From Paenibacillus sp. CF384 (GTDB taxonomy: Bacteria > Bacillota > Bacilli > Paenibacillales > Paenibacillaceae), in the NCBI RefSeq assembly GCF_900106745.1, contig NZ_FNNV01000005.1, positions 62,001 to 126,000 of the forward strand: a stretch of DNA of 64,000 nucleotides. The letters are read 5' to 3'. Below are positions 44,621 to 53,679 of this stretch, one piece after another (the stretch's first letter is position 1; each line of letters opens with the position of its first letter). The position numbers and the translations under genes are program-made. Under the pieces are notes generated by a model. The model did no database searches and was not told the origin of the DNA. It saw nothing but the letters and a program-made list of their open reading frames with translations.

Positions 44621-44810
44621 TTCTAACGAACCACACAGGGACTTATTTCCCCCTGAATGGCTCCATTAAAATTCTAACGAACCGTAGGGGACTTATTCGA
44701 CGGTTTTTGAGTGTTTGGAGGCTGATTATCCCACAATAAGACCTCCACGGTTCGTTAGATTGTCGAAGCCCCGAAATTCGGCCAAATAAGACCTCCACGG
44801 TTCGTTAGAT
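44621..44810. repeat. intergenic repeat locus, two plus two inverted copies with ~51-bp period
   Basis: TCTAACGAACC...GGACTTATT copies lie on the plus strand at 44621 and 44672. TCTAACGAACCGTGGAGGTC-TTATT copies lie on the minus strand, ending at 44735 and 44785 (plus-strand coordinates). The pairs face each other and can form nested long hairpins, the same layout as at 31470. They fill the middle of a 500-bp gap; 44811-44949 holds nothing else I can name. Confidence 0.75.
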
Positions 44811-44949
44811 ATCCGCGGTGTGATGAGTTGCGCCAAGCTTTCTCTACAGCCTTATCAGCAAGGTCTCAGCAGAATACCCGCTCCTGCATTGGCAGCAAGC
44901 TCCGACAAATGGGCCATTCGAGCCCGCATAAATAAAAACCACAGATGAA

Positions 44950-44981
44950 AAGAAGAGCCCTTCTACAGAAAGGCTCTTCTT
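44950..44981 (-). terminator. terminator of the PspA-like operon
   Basis: AAGAAGAGCC and GGCTCTTCTT form a perfect 10-bp stem, followed by TTTC on the minus strand, 24 bp after the gene end. Confidence 0.8.
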
Positions 44982-45004
44982 AATCGTGGCTGCAGCCACT
45001 TCCA

Positions 45005-45601
45005 TTATTTATTTTTGCTGCGAATCAAATCCTCGATTTCCCGATCCAGTGCATCCGGTTGACCTGAACGAGCGAGCTCCAGCCTCGCTTCGATCACATG
45101 ATGCTCCTCATCCTTGCCCTCCAGCAACGCATCTACCCTGCCAGTCGAGGAAACTCTAATCGTTTCAAGCTCTGTTGTCGCGATCAAAGATCGGATCAAT
45201 ATCGTATCGTGCCTGCTGCTCGCTTCTTGTATCGTTTGCGCGAATTGTAGATAACGCTCTTTTACACCGGTAAACCGCTCCTCCATCTGCCTCAAATCCC
45301 CCAGCATGACCGCCAATCGTTCTTTCCCCGAATATTCCTGCTCCAGATAGCGGCCTACAACCTCATGATTCTGCTGTTCCGCCGCTTGCTCTGCGAGCTG
45401 TCGAAACGATAGGTTTTGTTTCTCGACACCTCGTATCCGCTCTTTGGCTGACAACAGCTCCGATTCCAAGCGATTAACGATAACCGAAATTTCACGTAAT
45501 CGCTCATTCGCTGACTCCAAGCAGGATTCGAAGGAACCCTGCTTCGCTTCCTGCTGCAATCCTTGACGAAACAGACCTTTTATCCGATCTACTATTCCCA
45601 T
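45005..45601 (-). CDS. PspA/IM30-like coiled-coil protein
   Basis: AGGAGTGGG precedes two ATGs; the second (45601) has the better spacing. 198 residues, starting MGIVDRIKGLFRQG, an amphipathic start like that of PspA (membrane-binding helix). Long coiled-coil heptads follow (LREISVIVNRLESELLSAKE; VMLGDLRQMEERFTGVKERY). Slightly shorter than PspA (about 220). Probably an ESCRT-III/PspA-type membrane-stress protein or its relative. Co-transcribed with the unknown gene 20 bp upstream. Confidence 0.55.
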   Translation of the reverse strand: MGIVDRIKGLFRQGLQQEAKQGSFESCLESANERLREISVIVNRLESELLSAKERIRGVEKQNLSFRQLAEQAAEQQNHEVVGRYLEQEYSGKERLAVMLGDLRQMEERFTGVKERYLQFAQTIQEASSRHDTILIRSLIATTELETIRVSSTGRVDALLEGKDEEHHVIEARLELARSGQPDALDREIEDLIRSKNK

Positions 45602-45621
45602 CATCCCACTCCTGTGGCCGA

Positions 45622-46719
45622 TTAATCTTCGCAGTATTTACGTGAATCCGCTGGTTGGAATGAAGCCTGTGTGATGAATTTCCCGGGGGCACCGTCGTCG
45701 CCATATTCAAACACAAATACATGATCTCTTGGAATTACTTTTCCCAATACCCTTACAGCATCCGTCTGCACTTTGTAAACCGATGGAAATGGACAGCAAT
45801 ACCAGTAAGAATCTTCGCTGATATGACCTTTTGACACCAGTTCCTCTACAGTCGTTTCATAATCCCGTTCTACTCCGCTATCCACAAAACATTCCCAATG
45901 CTCGATTAAATCACGCTCCGCCTGAAAAAACTCGCCTGCACGCTTGATCTCACTAGCAGCCATCGGTGATGTCACTTTCCATATATCGTTCGAATCTAAT
46001 TTACAGCGTTTAAAGCCCATGCCTTGCGTTCTCGTTCCGACGGAGGGACGCTTAAGCAATTCGGGGTCCTTCAACCCTTGGGCGATCAACAAATAATTCG
46101 ATAATGCCATCCAATATTGTTCCTCGGCATCTTCATGACTTTCTTCTGAAACATGTCTTCCGTTCGAGATCGTGCCCACGATGGAATCCCCAGCCTGTTT
46201 CCGTGTCCTCGCTTCTTCGTACAGGAGAATCGCCTCTCTGTATCGTTCCTTCTCATTGCGGGCGAGCGATACTTCCAAGGCAAGCATTTCCTCCATCTCA
46301 GCAGCCGCATTGCGAAGTCCGGCGATGTGCTGAACCGGGCATGGCTTTGGACCTTCAATCTGTGTGCCGAGTCGGATCGGAAGTTCTATACGCGCTGATT
46401 GCGCAAAAGAAGCCTCTTGTCTAGCCGCGACCATTATATCAGGCAGCATCCCATACCAAATATCGGCTTGATCATGAGTTACAATCGGAACTGCTTTCGG
46501 TTCATCGCCGGAGAAGGCATCGCCCAGTAAAGCGTCAGCCATCTTCTGAATACTTCTTGCTGCTTGAACAAAGGCCAATGCACGGGGAGACGTATTGTCC
46601 GCTAACTCCACATGGAGGGAATAAACTTGCTCGCCAAGTCGCTTGTAGCTCTCCAGATGCTCGATCGGACACACCTTTTGACCGGAAAAGGCTTCTAGAA
46701 ACCAATCCTTAATTCCCAT
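45622..46719 (-). CDS. protein of unknown function with duplicated CP-x-x-H motif
   Basis: 365 residues, ATG after GGAGG. Starts MGIKDWFLEAF, like the amphipathic start of its partner. Two similar segments occur: CPIEHLESYKRLGEQVYSLH near residue 17 and CPVQHIAGLRNAAAEMEEML near residue 126, each CP-[IV]-x-H-[LI] followed by a helix. Near the C-terminus lies YWYCCPFPSVYKV. The Cys/His pairs could bind metal. The middle is helical and charged. No known domain recognised. First gene of a two-gene operon with the PspA-like protein. Confidence 0.7.
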   Translation of the reverse strand: MGIKDWFLEAFSGQKVCPIEHLESYKRLGEQVYSLHVELADNTSPRALAFVQAARSIQKMADALLGDAFSGDEPKAVPIVTHDQADIWYGMLPDIMVAARQEASFAQSARIELPIRLGTQIEGPKPCPVQHIAGLRNAAAEMEEMLALEVSLARNEKERYREAILLYEEARTRKQAGDSIVGTISNGRHVSEESHEDAEEQYWMALSNYLLIAQGLKDPELLKRPSVGTRTQGMGFKRCKLDSNDIWKVTSPMAASEIKRAGEFFQAERDLIEHWECFVDSGVERDYETTVEELVSKGHISEDSYWYCCPFPSVYKVQTDAVRVLGKVIPRDHVFVFEYGDDGAPGKFITQASFQPADSRKYCED

Positions 46720-46803
46720 ATTGAGATAACCTCCACAAAAGTTCGAATGTTAGTGATGTTCACGCGGATCGTTTCCATTTGTTTCAAATGAAGCCAAGAT
46801 AAT

Positions 46804-47307
46804 TCACACCAACTCCAGCTTATAGTATATAAGCCGATCTCGCAGTTCCTCTTCTCTCACGAACTGACAAGCTTCCAGCAATCGCTGGCATCTCACATTC
46901 GCTTCTTCAACCGTGGCCTCAATGTAATCGAGCTGCATCACATCGAATCCCAATCGGAACATAGGTCGGAGCACTTCCTTCATGTACCCTTGGCCCCAAT
47001 AAGCTCGACCTAAATCAAAACCAATCTCTGCTCGAGATGGACCACCCTCATCCTTCACCCAACAATGGTAACCGCAAGTGCCGATCAACGATCCGCTCTC
47101 TTTGCTAAACAATCCATATCTGCAACCGCTGTCCTCTATGTGAAACTGAATAATATCCTCCGCTTCAGCAATAGACTGACACGGCTCGATGTCCATAAAA
47201 GCAGTGACTTCCGGGTCCGAGAAGTGTTTGAATACCTCTTCCGCATCATCCAGCGTCAGCTCTCTTAAAATCAATCTATCTGTCGTTACTGGTGGAAAAT
47301 GAATCAA
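46804..47307 (-). CDS. GNAT family N-acetyltransferase
   Basis: 167 residues from a TTG with GAGGTG upstream. RimJ/RimL-type GNAT: TTDRLILRELTLDD at the start, GTCGYHCWV (beta-4) and the acetyl-CoA loop region DLGRAYWGQGYMKEVLRPM (R/Q-x-x-G-x-G/A, here QGYMKE). Acceptor unknown: ribosomal protein N-terminus or small amine. Confidence 0.9.
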   Translation of the reverse strand: MIHFPPVTTDRLILRELTLDDAEEVFKHFSDPEVTAFMDIEPCQSIAEAEDIIQFHIEDSGCRYGLFSKESGSLIGTCGYHCWVKDEGGPSRAEIGFDLGRAYWGQGYMKEVLRPMFRLGFDVMQLDYIEATVEEANVRCQRLLEACQFVREEELRDRLIYYKLELV

Positions 47308-47341
47308 TATTCACAACACCTCATTCGGTCTATTTTGCCTA

Positions 47342-47875
47342 TCATTTATAGCTCCCTATAACATGTTCATCCCAGACTTGCACTTCGATATATCGCTCCG
47401 GGCCAAATGCACCATCTGCATTCCACTGCTGAGGGAGTCCATATTGTTCAATAATATTCTCAATTTCAAGCCTCGTATAGACTTGCTTTCTATACGCTCT
47501 GTCGTCGTTAAATCTCATGGTCGGGAACAAATCTCCATACGTGAAGCTGACCGAATCCACCTCAAACTCATCTAAAGGGATCTGCAGCAAGCCCCCTTCT
47601 TCAAACCATTCCTCTATCCAGCCGCATGCTCCGAGTGTCATATAATGCGGATAAAGCTGTTGCGGTTTGCCCCCTTTGGCTATGAATATCTCTCTAGCTG
47701 CTGCTTCCAGCTCTCTGCGTATGGTCAAATAATCCGCTGAGCGCCGGCTCGCAAACCCTTTGCCTTCTCGTACAAGCTGCCTCTGCACCTCTTCCGCTTG
47801 CTCCATTGGAAGACTGGATAAATTACGAAAAGGCCCCAGCCTCTTGTCGTAATAATGAAATAAACTCACTGCCAC
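47342..47875 (-). CDS. conserved protein of unknown function, 177 aa
   Basis: Starts SLFHYYDKRLGPFRNLSSL; the centre has LYPHYMTLGACGWIEEWFEE and the end FGPERYIEVQVWDEHVI. These patterns recur in a Bacillales family without assigned function, from memory. No signal or membrane segment. Overlaps the end of the DUF4832 gene by 10 bp, so it is translationally coupled. Confidence 0.7.
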   Translation of the reverse strand: MAVSLFHYYDKRLGPFRNLSSLPMEQAEEVQRQLVREGKGFASRRSADYLTIRRELEAAAREIFIAKGGKPQQLYPHYMTLGACGWIEEWFEEGGLLQIPLDEFEVDSVSFTYGDLFPTMRFNDDRAYRKQVYTRLEIENIIEQYGLPQQWNADGAFGPERYIEVQVWDEHVIGSYK

Positions 47876-49260
47876 GGCGACACCACAATCTCGCCAATCG
47901 GAGAAGGAGGCGAATCAAGCTCGGTTTGGACGTGGACGGTTCCCGCTGCGTACCAGCCGTCCGGCTGTCTTCCTTCGGAAGCAAGACGGATTCCCGGCTC
48001 GCCGGTAAGTCTATCGACAAGTGCTACTTCGAGTCTGTAATGACCAAGCGGCATATCCGGCGGAATGTCGAGCGACCGCTCATAGGTGATGTCGCCGGGC
48101 AGCCATTCCCGAATGTCGGCATCTGTCAGATACACGTTGCTGCAGCGCTCGTTAACCAGCCGCACCGCCAAAGGAAACCTACGATAGATCGGCGCAACGC
48201 CAAGGTTCTCCCACCAAGAGGTGAAATCGAGCTTGCCGCCAGGCTTCACGACATCCGGGTAAGTCCACTTGCGCAGTGCGAAGCGGTACCCCATCGATCG
48301 CAGCCAGCGATTCACCTGACTTTCCCATTCACGTGGAATCGGGGATGATTTGGGATTGAAGGAGGACATATGCCATTTCAGCGATTGATCGATCACGTAG
48401 TCGATATCGACACCGCGGTGGAACCATGAATACATGACCCCGCACGATTCAAAGGACACATGGCCTTTCTTCCAAGCATGCTGCATCCCGCATTGGATGA
48501 TCTGCTGCGGATAACAGTCCAGCATATGTGCCGCGCCTTCCGTCATATCGCCAAGGCAATCCATCCGATAGCCCACATTCGCCTTCGTCAGACCATATTG
48601 ATTTGTATAGGGATCTGTTAACAGCATGACTAGAGGCGTATCTATAAATGTGTCGGTATAGGAATCTGCCAGAGCCGCACGCGTGTGCTCGCTCAAGAGG
48701 TGAGAGGATTCGCCTTCGCCCCATGCGCTGACAATGGACATATCCACCGTCTCCAAATCGGGATGCCCGTTATACCTCTCGCCCATAAGCCGTGTGAACC
48801 CGCCAAAATGCTTCACGTACAGCGGATTCTCAGGGTCCACCTGCCATTTGGCATCCGGCAGCGGTCTGCCGCTGCTACCCACCATCGCGCGAAACCATGC
48901 CGGTACATCCTCCGATTCTCCTACTCCATAAGGCGCGATTCGCAGCTGAAGCGTCTGTCTGCGCTCGCGCGCCACAGACAATGCAGTATCGATCAAATCC
49001 CAGCGATATTCTCCTTCTTCGGGCTCCAGATATTTCCAGTACACGCGATAATACGCGAGCGATGTCATCGGGTAATCTACATTTTCCAAGCTTCCGCTAT
49101 AGCTCTGATATTCGATCGGATGTCCTTCTGTCCAATGCCTGGTTCCCGGATTCAGCTGATCTCCGTTAAAACGCTGGAACGTCATAAATCCGGTTCCCGG
49201 ATTGACGAGCACGTCTTGAATCACCTTCGGATACATTGCAATGCGGCTTCCCATAACCAT
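47866..49260 (-). CDS. DUF4832-type putative glycoside hydrolase, cytoplasmic
   Basis: 464 residues, AAGGTGGTG before the ATG. N-terminal TIM-barrel-like part (NPGTGFMTFQRFNGDQ; YYRVYWKYLEPEEGEYRWDL) resembles beta-galactosidase-type clan A hydrolases; SIVSAWGEGESSHL may hold a catalytic Glu. The C-terminal beta-sandwich (about 340-460, DFTSWWENLGVAPIYRRFPL) is DUF4832-like. No signal peptide. Followed by the 177-aa gene. Glycan target unknown. Confidence 0.72.
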   Translation of the reverse strand: MVMGSRIAMYPKVIQDVLVNPGTGFMTFQRFNGDQLNPGTRHWTEGHPIEYQSYSGSLENVDYPMTSLAYYRVYWKYLEPEEGEYRWDLIDTALSVARERRQTLQLRIAPYGVGESEDVPAWFRAMVGSSGRPLPDAKWQVDPENPLYVKHFGGFTRLMGERYNGHPDLETVDMSIVSAWGEGESSHLLSEHTRAALADSYTDTFIDTPLVMLLTDPYTNQYGLTKANVGYRMDCLGDMTEGAAHMLDCYPQQIIQCGMQHAWKKGHVSFESCGVMYSWFHRGVDIDYVIDQSLKWHMSSFNPKSSPIPREWESQVNRWLRSMGYRFALRKWTYPDVVKPGGKLDFTSWWENLGVAPIYRRFPLAVRLVNERCSNVYLTDADIREWLPGDITYERSLDIPPDMPLGHYRLEVALVDRLTGEPGIRLASEGRQPDGWYAAGTVHVQTELDSPPSPIGEIVVSPWQ

Positions 49261-49376
49261 GCGAACACCACCTTAGTTTACTAGATTCATTGTTACTAGA
49301 ATAACATAATATGTAAATTCGATGTGATCCCGGTTATTAACGAGAAAATAATAAGCACATACCTTCAAAAACCCCG

Positions 49377-49406
49377 TTGACAGCTCCGAGGGGGCGATGA
49401 TAAAGT
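49377..49406 (+). promoter_or_regulatory. promoter of the bmr leader
   Basis: TTGACA at 49377-49382 and TAAAGT at 49401-49406 with 18-bp spacing, about 42 bp upstream of the leader-peptide start. Confidence 0.6.
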
Positions 49407-49447
49407 ACTCACATATACTTTGAAGAACGGAAAGGAGGGTTACGGAT

Positions 49448-49537
49448 ATGTTTAACCGACATATGTTTGCATCATTTCTGCCTGAAGGCGGAGCATACAA
49501 TCGAAATGTACGTAACCCTCGCGCAAACCGGCGTTAA
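49448..49537 (+). CDS. leader peptide upstream of bmrCD, 29 aa
   Basis: AAGGAGGG precedes the ATG at 49448. The peptide is MFNRHMFASFLPEGGAYNRN plus a basic NVRNPRANRR-type tail, then TAA. Strong ribosome site, short length and following terminators mark it as a regulatory leader, analogous in role to Bacillus BmrB. Ribosome stalling by an antibiotic would change folding downstream. Confidence 0.7.
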   Translation: MFNRHMFASFLPEGGAYNRNVRNPRANRR

Positions 49538-49575
49538 GAGGCGGAGAATGGCAGATTCTCGCTGAATAACGTTAG

Positions 49576-49616
49576 AAGGTGCATGGTTGCGGTGACGTAA
49601 TCGTGCGCCTTTTTTA
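49576..49616 (+). terminator. attenuator 1 of the bmr leader
   Basis: AAGGTGCA pairs with TGCGCCTT and is followed by a T-run (49610-49615), 39 bp after the leader stop. GAGAAT/GATTCTC at 49545-49561 is a small hairpin between the two. Confidence 0.7.
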
Positions 49617-49630
49617 TTGCACTCGGGTCA

Positions 49631-49704
49631 GGTGGCGACAGTTCTCAAGCTGTCGATCACCATACGAGTTCAGGCGTATCGCTTACGGGCGGTATGCCTT
49701 TTTT
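49631..49704 (+). terminator. attenuator 2 of the bmr leader with preceding hairpin
   Basis: A hairpin GGTG-CGACAG/CTGTCG-CACC (49631-49661) is followed by a second terminator: AGGCGTATCGC pairs with GCGGTATGCCT, and six T follow (49699-49704). Two terminators in series lie before the first exporter gene. Confidence 0.7.
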
Positions 49705-49739
49705 GGTTCCTCAGAAGTTTAGAAAGGTTGTTGATCGAC

Positions 49740-51491
49740 GTGTTTGCAGTACTTAAGAAGCTAAGCTGGTTTTTCAAAATGCATTGGAAACGCTACACGG
49801 TTGCAGGCGTTCTGCTGACAATCGTTGGCATTATGGAGGTTATGCCTCCGAAATTAATCGGATATGCCGTCGACAGCATCGGGCAAGGGACGATGACGAC
49901 GGGGAAGCTAACCGAACTTCTGCTGTTCTGGGGCGCCCTTACGATCGCGATTTATCTTATTACTTGCGTATGGTGGTCGCTGCTGTTCGGCTCTGCCTTC
50001 ATGCTGGAACGTACGCTCCGTTCCAATCTGATGCGTCATCTGCTCAAGATGACGCCTACGTTCTACGAGCGTAATCGTACCGGGGACCTCATGGCCCGGG
50101 CTACGAACGACCTCGGCGCCGTATCGACGACGGCAGGCTTCGGGATTCTCACGCTGATTGATTCCACCGTGTTCATGACGACGATTCTTTTCGTTATGGC
50201 TGTGTTAATCAGCTGGAAGCTAACGCTTGCGGCTATGCTGCCACTGCCGATTCTGGCACTGGTCATGCAGCATTTTGGCAAGAAAATTCATGAGCGGTTT
50301 ACGGTGCAGCAAGATGCCTTCGGTAACTTGAATGATCAGGTGCTGGAATCCGTATCCGGCGTACGGGTTATTCGCGCCTTCGTCCAAGAAGAAGCAGACC
50401 GGAAACGGTTTAGCGATATGACAGATGAAGTGTTCAGTAAGAACATTGCCGTTGCCAAGATCGACGCTTTGTTCGAGCCGGCACTCAAAATTCTGGTCGG
50501 GATCAGTTACTTAATCGGTCTCTGCTATGGCGGCGTGCTCGTGTTCCGCGGCGAAATTTCGCTTGGGGAAATGGTATCGTTCAACATGTTCCTCGGGATG
50601 CTCATCTGGCCGATGTTTGCCATTGGGGAACTGATTAATATTATGCAGCGCGGTAATGCCTCGCTCGATCGTATCAATGAGACGCTTGGCATTAAGCCAA
50701 ATGTGAAAGATGCGCAGTCGCCGGTAGCCATGGCAGTGCCGGAGTCAATCGAATACGAGCAATTGTCCTTCCGTTACCCTTCTTCAACCATCGATAATCT
50801 GGTCGATATTTCCTTCAAGCTGCGCAGAGGCGAAACGCTTGGCATCGTCGGCAGAACAGGAAGCGGCAAGACGACGCTGCTCAAGCAGCTGCTGCGCGAA
50901 TATCCGATGGGTCAAGGGAGCCTGAAAGCAGGCGACGTCTCCATCACGGAGATCGAGCTTGATCAAATCCGCAGCTGGATCGGGTATGTGCCGCAGCAAC
51001 CGATCTTGTTCAGCAAGACCATTCGCCAGAACATCGCCTATGGCACCACCGGTGTCACCATGGACGACGAGCTGCTGAACAAAGCGCTGGAGCTGGCTGC
51101 ATTCCGCAAGGACGTCACGTTCCTCCCGGATGGCCTCGAAACGCTGGTCGGCGAGAAAGGCGTTGCGCTATCAGGCGGACAGAAACAGCGGGTCAGCATT
51201 GCGAGAGCCGTCATTGCCAATCCGGAAATTCTGATGCTGGATGATGCCCTCTCCGCTGTTGATGCGAAGACAGAGACCGAGATTCTGGAAGGTATTCGAA
51301 GAGAACGAGCCGGCAAAACAACGCTCATTACGACGCACCGGCTGTCGGCCGTACAGCACGCGGATTGGATTCTTGTGCTGGATGAGGGCCGTATTACGGA
51401 AGAAGGCACACATGAACAGCTGATTCAGAACAATGGCTGGTACAAAGAGCAGTACGATAGGCAGCAGCTCGCTTCCCTGGTGGAAGAATAA
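49740..51491 (+). CDS. bmrC: heterodimeric multidrug ABC exporter subunit, BmrC-like
   Basis: The GTG at 49740 gives 583 residues starting VFAVLKKLSWFFKMHWKRYT, like BmrC; TTG codons just upstream and a longer frame lack family support. Six membrane helices (about 15-310), then the ATPase domain: Walker A GRTGSGKTTLL, signature ALSGGQKQRVSIARA, Walker B ILMLDDALSAVD. Asp replaces the catalytic Glu after Walker B, marking the degenerate site of heterodimeric exporters. Works with BmrD-like partner to export drugs. Controlled by the leader/attenuators. Confidence 0.9.
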   Translation: MFAVLKKLSWFFKMHWKRYTVAGVLLTIVGIMEVMPPKLIGYAVDSIGQGTMTTGKLTELLLFWGALTIAIYLITCVWWSLLFGSAFMLERTLRSNLMRHLLKMTPTFYERNRTGDLMARATNDLGAVSTTAGFGILTLIDSTVFMTTILFVMAVLISWKLTLAAMLPLPILALVMQHFGKKIHERFTVQQDAFGNLNDQVLESVSGVRVIRAFVQEEADRKRFSDMTDEVFSKNIAVAKIDALFEPALKILVGISYLIGLCYGGVLVFRGEISLGEMVSFNMFLGMLIWPMFAIGELINIMQRGNASLDRINETLGIKPNVKDAQSPVAMAVPESIEYEQLSFRYPSSTIDNLVDISFKLRRGETLGIVGRTGSGKTTLLKQLLREYPMGQGSLKAGDVSITEIELDQIRSWIGYVPQQPILFSKTIRQNIAYGTTGVTMDDELLNKALELAAFRKDVTFLPDGLETLVGEKGVALSGGQKQRVSIARAVIANPEILMLDDALSAVDAKTETEILEGIRRERAGKTTLITTHRLSAVQHADWILVLDEGRITEEGTHEQLIQNNGWYKEQYDRQQLASLVEE

Positions 51492-51550
51492 TCGACTGCC
51501 GGCTCAAATGTGCGCATACTAGGATAAATGAAATGAAGGTGACAATGACA

Positions 51551-53572
51551 ATGGGTAACAACGGAAAACGATTGTTTCAATATGCCTGGCATTATAAAAG
51601 GCCCATTCTGCTAGCGCTTCTGCTGCTGGCTTTGGCCATCTCGGTCGAGCTTGTAGGACCGTTCCTTGCCAAACGTATGATTGATACGAACATTATGGGG
51701 ATACAGAAACCGTGGTACGAAAGCAAGCAAGTCGGGCCTTACTCCGTCCCTTATAAGGACAGCTGGTACAAGCGAGCTGACCACTGGGAGGACGGCGAAG
51801 TGAAAGGCCGGGAAGTCCATGTGATGCAGTCCGGTCTTACGTATTATTTTGTAGATGCGCCCGGTGTTCCAAGCACGGGATCGCTCTCGTTTAAGGACGG
51901 TCAGCTGACTGTCACAGCGAAGGATGACAGCGCGCAGCAATTCCCTGCGGTGCAAATGAGCCGCAATGAAACTTATGGCTTCTACAAACCGGAGATTAGA
52001 AGCATGATCACGCTTGCTTCCGGCTATGTCGTTCTGCTGCTAATCGGAGCGCTTCTGGCTTACGGTCAGAAGTATTTGCTTCAAGTGTCCGCTAACCGGA
52101 TTGTACGCAAGATGCGTAACGATGTGTTCCGGCATATTCAGGAGCTGCCGGTTCAATATTTCGATAATCTCCCGGCAGGCAAGGTCGTTTCTCGCGTAAC
52201 CAATGACACCGAAGCGATTCGTGAGCTGTACGTCTCGGTACTGGCGAACTTCTTCTCCGGTATTATCTATATGACCGCCATCATGGGCGCATTGTTCGTT
52301 CTGGATACGAAACTCGCCTTAATCGCGCTGCCTTTATTGCCGATCCTCTACGTATGGATCGTCGTGTACCGCAAATATGCATCCAGCTACAATCATGTCA
52401 TTCGCTCGCGTCTGAGCGATATTAACGGCATGATCAACGAATCCATTCAAGGGATGCCGATCATTCAAGTGTTCCGCCGAGAGAAACAAACGATGGCGGA
52501 GTTCCATGAGACGAACGACGAGTATTTCAAATACCAGAACAAGATGCTTTATTTGAACTCGTTTACGAGCCACAACTTGCTTACGATCTTCCGTAATATC
52601 ATCTTCATTGCGGTAGTATGGATGTTTGCGGGCGGCTGGCTCGGAGCAGCCGTTTCGGTCGGTGTCCTCTATGCGTTCATCGATTATATGAACCGGATGA
52701 TGTCCCCTATCGTCGGTATGGTCAATCAGCTGTCCAACCTAGAGGTTGCTCGTGTATCCGCCGAGCGGGTATTCGCCCTTCTGGATGAGCCCGGCATTCC
52801 CGTGTCGGAGCAGCGTTTGGACCGTTATAAGGGTCATGTTGCTTTCAATAACGTATCGTTCGGGTACAAAGAAAGCGAAGACGTGCTCAAGAACATCGAT
52901 TTCACGGCCAAACAAGGTGAAACCGTTGCGCTTGTCGGTCATACGGGATCGGGTAAGAGCTCAATTCTGAATCTGCTCTTCCGCTTCTACGACATCGATC
53001 GCGGCTCGATTACGGTGGATGGCAACGATGTACGCGAGATGACAAAGCAGCAGCTGCGTCAGCATATGGGCATCGTGCTGCAAGAGCCGTTCCTCTTCAC
53101 AGGTACGATCGCTTCGAACGTCAGTCTGGACGATCCGTCGATTACGCGTGAGAAGGTGGAACAATCGCTTCGCGATGTCGGCGCGTATGACATGTTCATG
53201 CAGCTGCCGGGCGGACTCGATGAGCCGGTGATTGAGAAAGGCAGCACGCTCTCAGCGGGCCAGCGACAGCTGATCTCCTTCGCGCGTGCGCTAGCGTTCG
53301 ATCCGGCGATTCTGATTCTCGATGAGGCAACGGCGAGCATCGACACGGAGACGGAAGCGATCATCCAACAAGCGCTCGACGTGCTCAAGCGAGGTCGCAC
53401 AACCTTCGTCATCGCTCACCGGTTGTCGACGATTCGCGCTGCAGACCAGATCCTCGTACTCGATCGCGGCCGCATCGTGGAACGCGGCAATCACGACGAG
53501 CTGATGGAGCATGGCGGCAAATACCACGCCATGTACCAGCTGCAGCAAGGTGCAGCCGTCAGCGTAGCTTAA
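51551..53572 (+). CDS. bmrD: heterodimeric multidrug ABC exporter subunit, BmrD-like
   Basis: The ATG at 51551 has AAGGTGACA at good distance and gives 673 residues, the length of Bacillus BmrD. Between helices 1 and 2 an extracellular insertion of about 110 residues (KPWYESKQVGPYSVPYKDSW...) is typical of BmrD. ATPase domain: Walker A GHTGSGKSSIL, Walker B ILILDEATASID with catalytic Glu, but signature TLSAGQRQLISFARA (Ala for Gly). This complements the Asp site of BmrC, so only one ATP site is fully competent. Confidence 0.9.
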   Translation: MGNNGKRLFQYAWHYKRPILLALLLLALAISVELVGPFLAKRMIDTNIMGIQKPWYESKQVGPYSVPYKDSWYKRADHWEDGEVKGREVHVMQSGLTYYFVDAPGVPSTGSLSFKDGQLTVTAKDDSAQQFPAVQMSRNETYGFYKPEIRSMITLASGYVVLLLIGALLAYGQKYLLQVSANRIVRKMRNDVFRHIQELPVQYFDNLPAGKVVSRVTNDTEAIRELYVSVLANFFSGIIYMTAIMGALFVLDTKLALIALPLLPILYVWIVVYRKYASSYNHVIRSRLSDINGMINESIQGMPIIQVFRREKQTMAEFHETNDEYFKYQNKMLYLNSFTSHNLLTIFRNIIFIAVVWMFAGGWLGAAVSVGVLYAFIDYMNRMMSPIVGMVNQLSNLEVARVSAERVFALLDEPGIPVSEQRLDRYKGHVAFNNVSFGYKESEDVLKNIDFTAKQGETVALVGHTGSGKSSILNLLFRFYDIDRGSITVDGNDVREMTKQQLRQHMGIVLQEPFLFTGTIASNVSLDDPSITREKVEQSLRDVGAYDMFMQLPGGLDEPVIEKGSTLSAGQRQLISFARALAFDPAILILDEATASIDTETEAIIQQALDVLKRGRTTFVIAHRLSTIRAADQILVLDRGRIVERGNHDELMEHGGKYHAMYQLQQGAAVSVA

Positions 53573-53576
53573 CAAC

Positions 53577-53633
53577 GTGAAACGGCTGTTGCCCTTCACT
53601 TGGCGGCGCAGCGCGATTCATCCAGTGAAGAAT
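53577..53633. repeat. dispersed intergenic repeat copy 1 (GTGAAACGGCTG element)
   Basis: GTGAAACGGCTG...GCC...GGCGCAGCGCGATTCAT here matches a second copy at 58564 over about 55 bp. It lies just after the bmrD stop, in the 480-bp gap before the leftward operon. Confidence 0.5.
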
Positions 53634-53644
53634 CTAACTAAAAA

Positions 53645-53679
53645 ATGGCGCCGCAGATCTTATATCTGTGGCGCCATTC
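53645..53679. terminator. terminator after bmrCD, also usable from the minus strand
   Basis: AATGGCGCC-CAGAT pairs with ATCTG-GGCGCCATT. Six A before it give a T-run on the minus strand; on the plus strand CTATT follows. Confidence 0.75.

Noticed and set aside
44621-44810. Possible CRISPR array
   Set aside because: Copies are in both orientations and only two per strand; no cas genes.
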